From: Erythrobacter sp.
Lineage (GTDB): Bacteria; Pseudomonadota; Alphaproteobacteria; Sphingomonadales; Sphingomonadaceae
Assembly: GCA_003483125.1 (NCBI GenBank)
Contig: DMWU01000162.1
Span: 1 to 14,271 of the forward strand
DNA length: 14,271 bases
Reading direction: 5' to 3'
How positions within the stretch are numbered: the stretch's first letter is position 1; each line of letters opens with the position of its first letter. The notes beneath the pieces are model-generated. The model saw only the letters and a program-made list of their open reading frames with translations, was not told the DNA's origin and made no database searches. Both the position numbers and the translations under genes were made by a program. This document shows, one piece after another, positions 14,160-14,271 of this stretch.

Positions 14160-14271
14160 AGGGCATTTCCTAGTCGGTGCATGACCTGCTGAAAGCGGGT
14201 GCGGATTGCATCGCGCTTCACATGCCGGCCATCGCGTACGATATGGCGACCGGCTGCCCAGACATCACTAA
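14156..14271 (-). CDS. hutF: Formimidoylglutamate deiminase HutF, C-terminal end (partial)
   Basis: Only the last 38 codons are in the window; the gene runs off the right edge on the minus strand. The visible end reads SDVWAAGRHIVRDGRHVKRD and then AIRTRFQQVMHRLGNAL. It matches the C-terminal strand and helix of amidohydrolase-type deiminases (DVWVAGRxVVRDGRH pattern). HutF converts N-formimidoylglutamate to N-formylglutamate in the five-step histidine pathway. The stop codon overlaps the hutC GTG start. The call relies on a short segment plus the hutC neighbour; another amidohydrolase of the ATZ/TRZ family is the alternative. Confidence 0.8.
   Translation of the reverse strand, partial: SDVWAAGRHIVRDGRHVKRDAIRTRFQQVMHRLGNAL

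Noticed and set aside
1..14271. Insertion sequences, tRNA genes, CRISPR arrays or toxin-antitoxin genes
   Set aside because: Looked for transposase motifs, terminal inverted repeats, regularly spaced repeats and small paired genes; none could be supported.

Overview
The window looks like chromosomal DNA of an alphaproteobacterium of the sphingomonad group (Sphingomonadales). This rests on the TonB-dependent receptor style (Ala-rich signal peptide followed by a TIIVTARR-type TonB box), the hutF-hutC arrangement and general codon use; it is not decided by any rRNA or marker gene. No tRNA, rRNA, CRISPR array or insertion sequence was found.

Layout. (1) 1-4595: a small catabolic or uptake cluster. 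A leftward FCD-type GntR regulator (cut by the window edge) diverges from four rightward genes: a protein with the Asp/Glu/hydantoin racemase fold, two tandem paralogous NTF2/SnoaL-like proteins and a TonB-dependent receptor. A perfect 12-bp palindrome, ATTGTATACAAT, lies in the divergent promoter region and fits the FadR-subfamily operator consensus. The racemase-fold protein has lost both catalytic cysteines of its family. The substrate cannot be read from the sequence, and this is the part of the window most likely to hold undescribed biochemistry. (2) 4596-5769: a gene graveyard. The start of an ABC transporter ATPase is joined to the tail of what looks like an ABC permease/M1 aminopeptidase, followed at once by the C-terminal half of a HAD-type phosphatase or mutase. 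At least two deletions are needed to explain it. (3) 5796-9690: a compact five-gene sulfur operon whose neighbouring genes all overlap by a few bases: a BigR/SqrR-like ArsR repressor with both sensor cysteines, a Blh/ETHE1-like persulfide dioxygenase, the two half-size YeeE/YedE membrane proteins (PmpA and PmpB types) and a SulP-STAS anion transporter. A 32-bp near-perfect palindrome covers the -10 element and the first codons of the repressor gene. (4) 9788-13431: a P2A-type Ca2+-ATPase overlapping a CaCA-family cation/Ca2+ exchanger, a likely calcium-efflux pair. (5) 13467-14271, leftward: hutC (UTRA-type GntR repressor) preceded by the 3' end of hutF, the edge of a histidine-utilisation operon.

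How they may work together: the sulfur operon probably senses sulfane sulfur through the ArsR protein, oxidises persulfide to sulfite with the dioxygenase, and moves sulfur species through PmpA/PmpB and SulP. The calcium pair and the hut genes appear functionally separate. Region 1 probably imports a compound through the outer-membrane receptor and processes it with small cofactor-free enzymes, under control of the FCD regulator.
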